A stretch of 64,000 bases of DNA. Origin: Candidatus Syntrophosphaera thermopropionivorans. GTDB lineage: Bacteria; Cloacimonadota; Cloacimonadia; Cloacimonadales; Cloacimonadaceae. Made by a program: the position numbers and the translations under genes. Where the stretch lies: the NCBI RefSeq assembly GCF_004353895.1, contig NZ_SMOG01000002.1, positions 1-64,000 of the forward strand. The letters run 5' to 3'. Position 1 is the stretch's first letter, and each line of letters begins with the position of its first letter. This document shows, piece after piece, positions 1 through 8,258 of the stretch. The notes under the pieces are model-generated. The model saw nothing but the letters and a program-made list of their open reading frames with translations. It searched no databases and was not told the origin of the DNA.

Positions 1-2890
1 CTCCCTCTAAATCTACTGTTACTATATTATCTGATAAATCAGTGTCATAAATAGTAATAGGAGTAACAGTTGAAAGACCCTCTGGTGTGGTAGAAACAAA
101 AAGATGATAGAAAAGAGCATTTGAAACCTGATTCCAGCGGAGTTTGGGAATACCATTAGCGGTATAAATAGTAAAAGCTGTAGGGGTATCAATATGTGCT
201 TCACCAGTACTTATTATAATACACCTACCGTTTTCTCCTGTTTCCGGATTTCTGGATTGCCAAGTCCCATATTGGTTAGGGTTAATATTTATACTATTAG
301 CAGGGAAAGAATTAACTGGAGTAGTAGAATCATTGAAATACCAATAAGCAGCTCCTACATCGGAAACAAGAGTAAAATAATTAACATTGATAGAGCTACC
401 CGTCATATGTTGAAAATGCTGATCTTGCGTGCCATTCATAGTTATTCGATAGTTAAAAATGCCGCTATAATTATATAAATCTCCTGCTATGGTTAAGAAG
501 AGCCAGTGAGTATTAGGACTATTACAGATAGTTCCATAATTGTCCAATCTTTGATTTATAGTAAGAGTACGATGATTACCAGAGTAGTTATAAACAGTTG
601 CTTGGTTGATAAGATTATTAATATTTACATTATTTTCTATTATTACTGTTCCTTGCCAGATGAAATCATCCATTGTGACATTTGAAAGATAAGCATTATT
701 TTCCAGTTTTAGAACACTTTCAGTTCCACCATCAAGACTTGCATTTAATAGTTTTCCACCATTTATATAGAGACTATAACTATTATCCTCATCATATAGC
801 ATCATAGTATTACTATTAAGATTAATCTCGCAATTGGCATAATAAAGATCGGATAAAGCTCTGGAAATCCCAACAGAATCAATATAGAAATGAGAACAAG
901 CTATCGAATGATTTTCATCCTGTACAAGTAAGATATGCTGGGTATTAGATATGAAATCTATTTGATAATTGGATATAGTTCCATAATTATATAAATCTCC
1001 TGCTATGGTTAAGAATAGCCAGTGAGTATTAGGACTATTACAGATAGTTCCATAATTGTCCAATCTTTGATTTATAGTAAGAGTACGATGATTACCAGAG
1101 TAGTTATAAACAGTTGCTTGATTGATAAGATTATGAATACTTACATTATTTTCTATTATTACTGTTCCTTGCCAGATGAAATCATCCATTGAAACATATG
1201 AAAGATATGCATTATTTTCCAGTTTCAGAATACTTTCAGTTCCACCATCAAGATTTGCATTTAATAGTTTTCCACTATTTATATAGAGACCATAACTATT
1301 ACTTCCATTATATAGCTGCATAATACCATTATTCAGGTTAATTTCACAATTTGTATAATAAAGATTAGATAAAGCCTTACAACCTTTCTCAGGAGATATA
1401 TAAAAATAACTACAATTAAAAGAATGAGTGGAATTATCTTGATAAAGTAAATGAGCAGCAACACCAGTTTTATCTTTAGTGAGAGTGATAAGATTAATTT
1501 TATAATTTACGATGGTCCCATAGTTATATACATCTCCTGCTATAGATAAGAATAGCCAGTGAGTATTAGGACTATTACAGATAGTTCCATAATTATCCAA
1601 TCTTTGATTTATGGTAAGAATGCGATTGTCACCAGAGTAGTTATAAACAGTCGCTTGATTGATAAGATTATTAATGCTTACATAATTTTCTATTATTATT
1701 GTTCCTTGCCAGATGAAATTATCCATTGAAACATTTGAAAGATAAGCATTATTTACCAGGTTTAGAACACTTGCAGTTCCACCTTCAAGGATTGCGTATA
1801 ATAGTTTTCCACTATCTAAATAGAGACCATAACTATTATCCTCATTGTAAAGAATCATCGTAGTATTATTTAAGTTAATCTCACAATTAAGAAAATAAAT
1901 GTTGGATAAAGCTTTAGTGCTTCCTTCTCCAGAAACAATAAAATTAGTGGAGTTAAAAGAATGATAAGAATCGGATTGATACAATTTATGTTGGGCTGCA
2001 CCTGTTAGATAGATTTTATTACTTCTTATGGTTCCATAGTTATTTACATCTCCTGCAATATTAACAAATAGTAAATAAGCAGTTGGATTATTGCAAATGG
2101 TTCCATAATTATCCAATCTTTGGTTTATAGTAAAAGTGCGGTTATCACCAAAGTAGTTATAAACAGTGGCTTGATTTATAAGATAATCTATAACTACATT
2201 ATCTTTAATAATAATCGTTCCATTAAAGACGATTTCATCAGCATAGCTATTTTCTAAATAACAACCACCGGTCATTGAAAGAGAAGCACCATTTCCTCCT
2301 TCCAGTATAGCGTCAGTCAGATAGCCTCCAGACATAGAAAGATTGAAAGTCCCAGAGGGACTATGAAGTACTAAATGATCGTTATTGAAATCAATAATAG
2401 TATTATTGGTACTTATATCAGAAAGAAGAATCACTGAGCTATTAGGGTAATTATCAATGAGATAAGCCGGTGAAAGTGAACCTGAATTTGTGAAATATTG
2501 GGCTTCTTCTCCTAAAAAAGCTAACTCATAGTTTATAATAAAACCTGAATTTTCCACATTCCCTTTAACATACACAAAAAGATAATAGCCATTAGGGTTG
2601 TTTTTGATAAATCCTGCATTAGAAAGATTACCATTGATAGTAAACTGTCTATGATCTCCATAACTATTCTGGATTAATCCAGAACTTGAAATAGTGAAAT
2701 TATGACAGGAAGCATCAACATTTAATACGATGTTGGAGGTTATTAACACATCATCATTGGGATTAGGAACAATGTTGCCTATCCAGGAATTTCCGTTATC
2801 CCAAACACCGCCACCAGGGGCTGATTCAATAACGCCCCAGAGGCTTAAAAAACTAAACAAGACGATAAATATTAGAAAGATCTTTTTCAT
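1..2890 (-). CDS. Large exported repeat protein, C-terminus beyond the window
   Basis: The frame stays open from the ATG at 2890 to the left edge (963 codons, no stop seen), so the gene is partial at its 3' end. A GGAGG ribosome site lies 5 bases before the start. The N-terminus is a signal peptide (MKKIFLIFIVLFSFLSLWG). Then comes a degenerate repeat (about residues 50-140) and four clearer repeats of about 172-179 residues rich in Asn, Tyr, Thr and Ile, with motifs such as LINQATVYNY and LTINQRLDNYGTICN. The short strand-turn periodicity suggests a beta-helix or beta-solenoid. The last visible part looks like a fibronectin type III domain (KLRWNQVSNALFYHLFVS). I infer a surface-exposed or secreted protein, possibly an adhesin. 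No enzyme motif is visible. A C-terminal sorting domain may lie past the edge. Confidence 0.8.
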   Translation of the reverse strand, partial: MKKIFLIFIVLFSFLSLWGVIESAPGGGVWDNGNSWIGNIVPNPNDDVLITSNIVLNVDASCHNFTISSSGLIQNSYGDHRQFTINGNLSNAGFIKNNPNGYYLFVYVKGNVENSGFIINYELAFLGEEAQYFTNSGSLSPAYLIDNYPNSSVILLSDISTNNTIIDFNNDHLVLHSPSGTFNLSMSGGYLTDAILEGGNGASLSMTGGCYLENSYADEIVFNGTIIIKDNVVIDYLINQATVYNYFGDNRTFTINQRLDNYGTICNNPTAYLLFVNIAGDVNNYGTIRSNKIYLTGAAQHKLYQSDSYHSFNSTNFIVSGEGSTKALSNIYFLNCEINLNNTTMILYNEDNSYGLYLDSGKLLYAILEGGTASVLNLVNNAYLSNVSMDNFIWQGTIIIENYVSINNLINQATVYNYSGDNRILTINQRLDNYGTICNSPNTHWLFLSIAGDVYNYGTIVNYKINLITLTKDKTGVAAHLLYQDNSTHSFNCSYFYISPEKGCKALSNLYYTNCEINLNNGIMQLYNGSNSYGLYINSGKLLNANLDGGTESILKLENNAYLSYVSMDDFIWQGTVIIENNVSIHNLINQATVYNYSGNHRTLTINQRLDNYGTICNSPNTHWLFLTIAGDLYNYGTISNYQIDFISNTQHILLVQDENHSIACSHFYIDSVGISRALSDLYYANCEINLNSNTMMLYDEDNSYSLYINGGKLLNASLDGGTESVLKLENNAYLSNVTMDDFIWQGTVIIENNVNINNLINQATVYNYSGNHRTLTINQRLDNYGTICNSPNTHWLFLTIAGDLYNYSGIFNYRITMNGTQDQHFQHMTGSSINVNYFTLVSDVGAAYWYFNDSTTPVNSFPANSININPNQYGTWQSRNPETGENGRCIIISTGEAHIDTPTAFTIYTANGIPKLRWNQVSNALFYHLFVSTTPEGLSTVTPITIYDTDLSDNIVTVDLEG
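481..2520 (-). repeat. Four tandem in-frame repeats of 516-537 bp
   Basis: The same start sequence (CTCCTGCTAT or close variants) recurs at 481, 997, 1534 and 2050, giving periods of 516, 537 and 516 bp, all multiples of three. Copies at 481 and 997 are nearly identical for about 300 bases, while the copy at 2050 has diverged. The repeats encode the repeated protein domain of the gene covering 1-2890. The gradient of similarity suggests recent duplication or gene conversion at the 3' end of the array. Confidence 0.85.
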
Positions 2891-3339
2891 AATATCCTCC
2901 CATATAGAGATAAAATATAATGAAAAATTAAAGTCAAACAAGAAATATAATTTAATTCTGGCAAAACCATTTATATTCTTTTATCTATAAAATGGAATAT
3001 ACATGAACTCTGCTAGATTTTATGTAAATAAATGGTAGAATAGCAAATAAAAAGGAGAAAATGTTGGTCTTTATCTTCCCCTTTAAAATCTTTATTTAAT
3101 GGATTACATACAATTATAGGTGTAAACTATAGTGACTGAGCTTACAAAGATTAAATCTTCCCAAGACATAATATGAGTTGTAAGTAAAAACCCTTATAGT
3201 ATATGACTAAGTTGTATTTATCGTATTTATCGGTTTTAACCTTACACAATAGGCATTTTGAAAAAAGTTATCAATGACTAACTGATTAATTATAATTTAA
3301 CTAAACTGATGACTTACTTTTAAAAAGGGGTACCCTTAT
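2891..3339. other. AT-rich intergenic region
   Basis: It separates two minus-strand genes. On the minus strand a TTGACT element about 50 bases before the 2890 start could be a -35 box. An 8-bp palindrome GGGTACCC lies just after the stop of the gene at 3340 but has no stem or T-run typical of a terminator. No convincing gene or RNA was seen. Confidence 0.4.
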
Positions 3340-4026
3340 TTATATTCCTTTCATCACATAATATTCCCAGGGTTTTCGGAAAGTATAATTCATAATGATG
3401 CGTTTTTTGCCCATTAAACCATCAGGAACGCGGTCTTGATAAAGGTCCAGCACGAGATAATAATTAAATGGCAAACCTGTTTTTTCACTACATTCATTAA
3501 GTATTTTTATTCCTTCTTCCACTACTTCTTGGGTAGTGTATTCCATAAGGTTATTATTGCATATAAATTCAGTAACTTTCAGTCTGGAAGAAGCCTCCAT
3601 TTGTGCTTTCATAGATAAGATTTCATCTACATTAGTAGTGAAAGGACGATAGGTATTAACTACAAAAAGCATCTGATAACCCCGAGTTTCTATTTCAGTT
3701 TGAAATCTTCCCAGAATTTTACATCCAACAGGGTCACCTCCAACATCCAGAATAACGGTTTCCTCATAGTTTTCAATAGCGCCCTTGATACTTGGTGAAA
3801 GCATTGGTAAATCGGCATGTTTGAAGGCACCTTCAGGGGCAATAACTTTAATTCCTATTTGAGCGAATTCTTCTTGTACTTCACGCGTGCGAAAATAGGG
3901 ATTGACTACATCCATATCAGCTAAAACCACTTTGTTATCAGGTTGATTGAGACTTTTTGCCAGATGAATACTGAATTCACTTTTCCCGCTTCCATAAGCT
4001 CCAATGATTATGTATAAAGGTTTCAT
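3340..4026 (-). CDS. P-loop NTPase of unknown role (MinD/ArsA-like fold)
   Basis: 228 residues. The N-terminus carries a Walker A loop, GAYGSGKS, at residues 9-16. It is followed by LADMDVVNPYF at about 35-45, which looks like the Asp-containing strand of SIMIBI-class nucleotide-binding proteins. A Walker B-like strand (TVILDVGGDPVG) lies near residue 95. No membrane segment or signal peptide is present, so it should be cytoplasmic. It is the last gene of a four-gene operon and its start overlaps the stop of the HAD gene by four bases, implying translational coupling. Nothing in the sequence shows the substrate or partner. The ATPase/GTPase fold is well supported; the function is unknown. Confidence 0.75.
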   Translation of the reverse strand: MKPLYIIIGAYGSGKSEFSIHLAKSLNQPDNKVVLADMDVVNPYFRTREVQEEFAQIGIKVIAPEGAFKHADLPMLSPSIKGAIENYEETVILDVGGDPVGCKILGRFQTEIETRGYQMLFVVNTYRPFTTNVDEILSMKAQMEASSRLKVTEFICNNNLMEYTTQEVVEEGIKILNECSEKTGLPFNYYLVLDLYQDRVPDGLMGKKRIIMNYTFRKPWEYYVMKGI

Positions 4027-4682
4027 AGGTTTAAAATATTCTCCAATTCTTTAAAATTATGGACAAAGGCATCTGCCAAAACTTGCATTTGAGGATGAAA
4101 TTCCAGACTATCTTCATCATAGATTGCTATAGCTTTCATACCTGCTGCTTTAGCAGCCTGAATTCCAGGTAGAGTATCCTCAATAACCAAACAGTATTCA
4201 GGTGGGATTTTTAGTTGTCTGGCACATTCCAGATAGATATCAGGATAGGGTTTACCCAGAAGTTCCATATCACCTGTAACTACAGCAGAGAAATAATCCC
4301 AGACTCCATTCCGAGTTAAAACCTTTTTTGCTAAATCATAAGAATTGCTTGTCCCCAGACCTAATGGTATTTTTTTCTGGTATAATTTCGCCAGCACTTC
4401 TTTTGCACCAGGTTTAAGTTTCACTTCATTTTCATAATGCCAGCTTACCATATCATTCCATTCTTGCATAATACTTTCAGGGCTATCCGCTAATCCAAAT
4501 CGGTCCTTAAAATATTGTGCCGTTTGAATGAAAGAATTGCCCTGGGGAAGATGATGAAATAAGTCAACAGGCACTGAAAATCCTCTTTTTTGTAGAAATT
4601 CTTTATCTACTTCTCGCCATAGATACATAGAATCTATGAGGGTTCCATCCATATCAAAGATGATAGCTTGATATTCTTTCAA
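4023..4682 (-). CDS. HAD-superfamily phosphatase/phosphomutase, beta-PGM-like
   Basis: 219 residues with all four HAD motifs: the nucleophile site FDMDGT at residues 9-14 (Asp10, Asp12), TSNS at 111-114, Lys144 in GKPYPDIY, and the acidic pair Glu168-Asp169 in VIEDT. The alpha-helical cap between motifs I and II and the PGIQAAKAAGM stretch after motif IV are typical of the beta-phosphoglucomutase/phosphoglycolate phosphatase subfamily. The cytoplasmic enzyme should dephosphorylate or isomerise a small phosphorylated metabolite, but the substrate cannot be read from the sequence. It overlaps both neighbours by four bases within the 7587-3340 operon. Confidence 0.85.
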   Translation of the reverse strand: MKEYQAIIFDMDGTLIDSMYLWREVDKEFLQKRGFSVPVDLFHHLPQGNSFIQTAQYFKDRFGLADSPESIMQEWNDMVSWHYENEVKLKPGAKEVLAKLYQKKIPLGLGTSNSYDLAKKVLTRNGVWDYFSAVVTGDMELLGKPYPDIYLECARQLKIPPEYCLVIEDTLPGIQAAKAAGMKAIAIYDEDSLEFHPQMQVLADAFVHNFKELENILNL

Positions 4683-6619
4683 TTAAGAAAAAACCACCGA
4701 ACAGAAGCATAAATTGAAGGAGGAACAGGATAAACACCATAGATGGAGGTATCCATTAGGTTCTTATAGGTAGCTTGAAACTCAAATCTATTGCTAATTT
4801 GAACTCCAGCCCATAAATCTACTATAGAAGAAGAATCTACAAAAAAGGTGGAAGGATCGGAATTCCAGTAACCACTGTGCCCAGATAGAGAAAATCCGGC
4901 AAAGAGTGCATTATTATAAGGTAAATGATAGAAAAGGTTAAGATAGCTGCATCCTTCAAATTCCGGTTCTTCAAATAATCCTGCATAATTATTTTGCCAG
5001 ATTAGAGCGGGTTGCCATTTGATTTCCCATTTATCCCAAATTTTATCCAGGGTTGCAACCAATCTGACATAATAAAGCTCCTTTTTCTCTTTTAATTCCG
5101 TTTCCATTTCGGGATAGATATCCTCTACAATCCTTCTTCCAAGAGAAAGAGTCAGATAAGAAGGTGCTTTAAAAGAATAGCTTGTATAAACTCCAGCATT
5201 ATTGATTTCTCTTATCTGGACATTCCTGAGGGAATCTGTTTCGCTATAAATACTTGGAATCCAGAAGGAAGATTCCAATGGGTTAAAATTCCCGCAAGCA
5301 AAAGCACCAAATCTAAACTTATTAAAAGAGTAAGAAAAATCCGTAGCCACTTGAAGCTGTTGAAAATCGGTAAGTTCAGTTTTCCAATCCCATTTTAGAG
5401 GATTACGATTCCAGCGGAATTGCATTTCTGCTCTATCTTTATAATCTGGCTCTCCTGTTTCATAGTTATAATCAGAGATGATATGCTCATATTTTAACGC
5501 CAGCTCAACTTTTTGAATCTGTAAATCTTTCCAGGCTTGAAGATGTAAAGCTTCATTATGCAAGTTTTTAATAAATTTATCGGATTTTATATCATTTTGT
5601 TCATATAAAATTGCCAGGTTGGGTCCAATCCAATTAAATCCTGCATATAAAACATTATAGTGGTCTTTTACGATAAAGTTTTGAGGCAACCAGAATTCTG
5701 GACGAAGGCTGAGCATAGAAAGCTTTGAATTTTGGTCAAGCCAGCTAAAATTAAGATTAGTTTTCCCGATAGGGACACTAAGATTAAGTTTTAAGGCATT
5801 GCGACTGGCATCTTCTTCCAGCCAGTATCCTGTTTGAGTGAGAAAATCTAAACTTAAATATAAATCCTTATATTCAAAAAGATTATTCTTCTTTAAAGCT
5901 ACTCTGGTAAATAAATGTTCATAATCTCCAATTCCCACTTCTATATCACTTAAAGTAGCTTGATAAGGATAGTATTTTTCTGTGCCATTGAGTTCCATAA
6001 TCTCTTCCTCAAAATCAAAGAAACCGAGAGTCAAGTTCTGGAAAAAAGAGGAAGAGTAGAGCGAATTCTGTAATTTAAATCCATAAAGAGAGGGATAATC
6101 ATCATATTGTGAACGGGAATAGAAAAAGTATCCAGACCGGTAGGGTTCTTTAAGCGAGGTAAAACCATTGGCAGAAACGGAATCTTGGCTCGGTTGATGA
6201 AAGCTTAAAGATTTTCTCTCTTCTGTTATCCATTTTTCTATATCTTTTAAATTGCCTGTTTTGCCATGAGTCATATAAGTGATATATGAAGGGGGCACCT
6301 GAATTAAATCAATGACTACATTCACTTCAGTATCAGGTGAAACGGGGATAGACAAAAGATTTGCCTTGTATCTTGAAAGAAATTCTTGAATTAAAGAAGT
6401 AAGTTCTTCTTTTCCATCCATAACTTTAATTAAACTTAAAGTGCTATCTGCTTCCACTTTAATTTTAACCAGCACTTGAGCAGGATCGTAACGAAAAGAC
6501 CAGGATTCAGGAAGTACTAATGCTTCTCCTTCCAGATGAGCAGTAGTGTTTTGAGCATATAACATTCCTGCAAGAAACAAAAATAGAAAAAAACAAATAG
6601 ATTTTAATGATACTTTCAT
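4679..6619 (-). CDS. Predicted outer-membrane beta-barrel with TonB-C-like N-terminal domain
   Basis: 646 residues. A signal peptide (residues 1-22, cleaved after YAQ) is followed by a small alpha/beta domain at about 35-110. Its pattern (VLVKIKVEADSTLSLIKV, then a helix ending in SRYKANLLSIPVSPDTEV) resembles the C-terminal domain of TonB-family proteins. The rest, from about residue 160, is alternating polar/aromatic strands with charged turns. It ends in ASVRWFFLN, consistent with a beta-barrel whose last strand ends in an aromatic cluster. No TonB-dependent receptor plug is apparent. It overlaps the epimerase and HAD genes by four bases each. Function is unknown; outer-membrane location is inference from composition. 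Confidence 0.6.
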   Translation of the reverse strand: MKVSLKSICFFLFLFLAGMLYAQNTTAHLEGEALVLPESWSFRYDPAQVLVKIKVEADSTLSLIKVMDGKEELTSLIQEFLSRYKANLLSIPVSPDTEVNVVIDLIQVPPSYITYMTHGKTGNLKDIEKWITEERKSLSFHQPSQDSVSANGFTSLKEPYRSGYFFYSRSQYDDYPSLYGFKLQNSLYSSSFFQNLTLGFFDFEEEIMELNGTEKYYPYQATLSDIEVGIGDYEHLFTRVALKKNNLFEYKDLYLSLDFLTQTGYWLEEDASRNALKLNLSVPIGKTNLNFSWLDQNSKLSMLSLRPEFWLPQNFIVKDHYNVLYAGFNWIGPNLAILYEQNDIKSDKFIKNLHNEALHLQAWKDLQIQKVELALKYEHIISDYNYETGEPDYKDRAEMQFRWNRNPLKWDWKTELTDFQQLQVATDFSYSFNKFRFGAFACGNFNPLESSFWIPSIYSETDSLRNVQIREINNAGVYTSYSFKAPSYLTLSLGRRIVEDIYPEMETELKEKKELYYVRLVATLDKIWDKWEIKWQPALIWQNNYAGLFEEPEFEGCSYLNLFYHLPYNNALFAGFSLSGHSGYWNSDPSTFFVDSSSIVDLWAGVQISNRFEFQATYKNLMDTSIYGVYPVPPSIYASVRWFFLN

Positions 6620-7587
6620 AGCCAGTTATGCTCTTTATACCACTGAATTGTTTCGCTTAAATGCTCTCTTAGATTGGGTTGCGGATTCCAACCCAATAAT
6701 CTTTTAGCTTTTTCTATACTGCAAAGCCAAGTAACATCAACTATTTCTTTCATCTTTTGTTTATTTAAGAGAGTAGTTTTGCCTGTTATCCTTTCAAATG
6801 CTTCTCCTGCATAAAAAGCCGTTTTAGCCAGGGGAACAGGGACCGCTATTTCAAAGGTCTTGACCTTTAATATTTCTGCAATAAGATGCATAAAATCCTG
6901 TTGTGTATAAATTTCACCATCAGAAGCAAAAAAGATTTCACCTACTGCAGTTTTCTGAGTGAGACAGAGTTCCAGAAACTGTGCCAGTTCTCGAACATAA
7001 ATAAGGTTCATATATTGAGGTTTTCTTCCTATATGGAAATTTATCCCTTTTTGAACAGCTTTAAAAACCTGATAAAAATCCCTTTCACCAGGTCCATAAA
7101 TAGAGCAGGGTCGCACGATAACCCATTCTTTAACGCATTCTGTTTTAATGATTTTCTCTGCAAGAACTTTGCTTTTTCCATACCAATCAACGGGTGCAGA
7201 AGGGTCTTCTTCCTTAGCTAATTCCATATCTCTGGAGGGATGAGAAGCAGCTTGGGAACTTATATAGATGAATCTTTTGCCTTTAGAACTATGATTAAAT
7301 GCCTCCATCACTCTTCTGGTAGTCCCTACATTGGCTTCTATCATCTGCATAAAAGTATGAGTTCTTACGGCACCGGCATTATGAATTAGGACATCTACAT
7401 CTTCCAGAACTCTTTTTAACTCATCTTGGGAATTGTAATCCGTGAATTGAATATCCAGATTCGGATCCAATAAACTAAGGTCTGCATGAGGACGAACTAT
7501 ACCTCTAACCTCATATCCTTGGGATTGAAAATAATTGGCAAAATTGCTACCCGCAAAACCATTAGCACCTGTTATACCTATTCTCAT
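6616..7587 (-). CDS. NAD(P)-dependent sugar epimerase/dehydratase-like (extended SDR)
   Basis: 323 residues from the chosen start. The protein begins MRIGITGANGFAGSNF with the Rossmann motif GxxGxxG at residues 7-13. A Ser-rich ISSQAAS strand and the catalytic pair in WYGKSK (YxxxK) follow, as in extended short-chain dehydrogenases such as nucleotide-sugar epimerases and 3-beta-HSD-like reductases. The frame is open further upstream, but that part is encoded by tRNA-Val, so ATG 7587 is the real start although its ribosome site is weak. It heads the operon that continues into the barrel protein, HAD and NTPase genes, and starts only 29 bases after tRNA-Val. The exact substrate is unknown. Confidence 0.85.
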   Translation of the reverse strand: MRIGITGANGFAGSNFANYFQSQGYEVRGIVRPHADLSLLDPNLDIQFTDYNSQDELKRVLEDVDVLIHNAGAVRTHTFMQMIEANVGTTRRVMEAFNHSSKGKRFIYISSQAASHPSRDMELAKEEDPSAPVDWYGKSKVLAEKIIKTECVKEWVIVRPCSIYGPGERDFYQVFKAVQKGINFHIGRKPQYMNLIYVRELAQFLELCLTQKTAVGEIFFASDGEIYTQQDFMHLIAEILKVKTFEIAVPVPLAKTAFYAGEAFERITGKTTLLNKQKMKEIVDVTWLCSIEKAKRLLGWNPQPNLREHLSETIQWYKEHNWL

Positions 7588-7616
7588 TACACATCCAGAA
7601 CTTAATTGATAAAATA

Positions 7617-7692
7617 TGGTGGGCGCTAAGGGACTCGAACCCCCGACATCATGCGTGTAAGGCATGCGCTCTTCCAGCTGAGCTAAGCGCCC
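7617..7692 (-). tRNA. tRNA-Val (anticodon TAC)
   Basis: It folds into a full cloverleaf of 76 bases. The acceptor stem is GGGCGCT/AGCGCCC, the anticodon arm CATGC-CTTACAC-GCATG has TAC at positions 34-36, and the T-arm has GGTTCGAGTCC. Discriminator A and a genomically encoded CCA complete it. Confidence 0.97.
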
Positions 7693-7707
7693 TTATTCTT
7701 TTTATTA

Positions 7708-7785
7708 TGGTCGGGGTGAGAGGATTTGAACCTCCGACTCCTGGTTCCCAAAACCAGTGCGCTAACCGGGCTGCGCTACACCCCG
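7708..7785 (-). tRNA. tRNA-Pro (anticodon TGG)
   Basis: A full cloverleaf of 78 bases with encoded CCA. The acceptor stem is CGGGGTG/CACCCCG, the anticodon arm is CTGGT-TTTGGGA-ACCAG, and the GTTCAAATCC T-loop is standard. It sits 15 bases upstream of tRNA-Val on the same strand. Confidence 0.97.
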
Positions 7786-7795
7786 AATTTTTATC

Positions 7796-7824
7796 CAATT
7801 AAAACTGAATTCATTAATTGTCAA
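7796..7824 (-). promoter_or_regulatory. Putative promoter of the tRNA-Pro/tRNA-Val transcript
   Basis: On the minus strand TTGACA (7824-7819) is followed, after 17 bases, by TAATTG (7801-7796). A start site would fall 4-8 bases before tRNA-Pro. The same transcript could continue into the epimerase operon, since no terminator is visible between tRNA-Val and ATG 7587. Confidence 0.5.
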
Positions 7825-8034
7825 GCTGAAAATTCCCTACTTAAACAATTATCATCTATTGCTATATAACTTTATTTGTCTGCTTTCTTAATTCCCCTCA
7901 ATATTTTATTCTTTAACCATAAATTTCTCTTTTCTTTATAATTCTTTCATTCCTATTAATTAAAATTTCCCTTGGTTTATAACCATTTTCTCCATCTACA
8001 TACCATATAAAATACTAATGTCCTATAAATCTTG

Positions 8035-8106
8035 AACTTATGTCCCATTTCGGACATAAGCTGGACATAAGTTGGACATAAGCTGGACATAAATTGGACA
8101 TAAGGA
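8035..8106 (+). repeat. 72-bp element: one inverted plus five direct 11-bp units (copy 1)
   Basis: An inverted unit AACTTATGTCC (8035-8045) is followed by a 6-bp gap (8046-8051). Five uninterrupted 11-bp units then start at 8052, 8063, 8074, 8085 and 8096, each beginning GGACATAA (GGACATAAGCT, ..GTT, ..GCT, ..ATT, ..GGA). The 11-bp period is close to one DNA turn. The element ends 77 bases before the -35-like site of the gene at 8259. The rest of the 7786-8258 gap is AT-rich with no gene. A second copy with identical architecture lies at 25744-25815. Confidence 0.9.
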
Positions 8107-8183
8107 GAGAGGATATTTTTAAAATTAAAAAAGGTTTCAAATGTCAGAATTAATAAAATAAAAACTATTTTTAAAACTTTTAC

Positions 8184-8217
8184 TTGACAGAACTTGCTTT
8201 AATCCATTAAGGTTTTT
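8184..8217 (+). promoter_or_regulatory. Putative promoter for the DUF5916-like gene
   Basis: TTGACA at 8184-8189 is followed after 17 bases by TTAAGG (8207-8212), a poor -10 match. It lies about 45 bases upstream of the ATG at 8259. The -35 box is clear and the -10 is weak, as at most promoter-like sites in this window. Confidence 0.4.
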
Positions 8218-8258
8218 TAATCTCTTAAAAATAAAGATAGAAAGGTAGTTAATTTGAA

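Noticed and set aside
194-478. Plus-strand open frame inside the repeat gene region
   Set aside because: Antisense to the continuous minus-strand frame of the exported repeat protein; no ribosome site or protein-like composition.
481-2520. CRISPR-like appearance of regular repeats
   Set aside because: Repeats are over 500 bp, in frame and coding, with no short repeat/spacer pattern; the 11-bp arrays also have no spacers.
2730-2990. Plus-strand open frame across the start of the repeat gene
   Set aside because: It overlaps the signal peptide and ribosome site of the minus-strand gene and has no recognisable features.
3155-3220. Possible third copy of the 11-bp repeat element
   Set aside because: AAGACATAATATGAG and TATGACTAAG are similar words, but no consistent 11-bp phase or the inverted-unit/6-bp-gap layout.
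3327-3337. Palindrome GGGTACCC as terminator after the P-loop gene
   Set aside because: Too short for a stable stem-loop and without a minimal loop or T-run.
7588-7665. Longer N-terminus for the epimerase
   Set aside because: The extension is encoded by tRNA-Val; the Rossmann motif begins right after the ATG at 7587.
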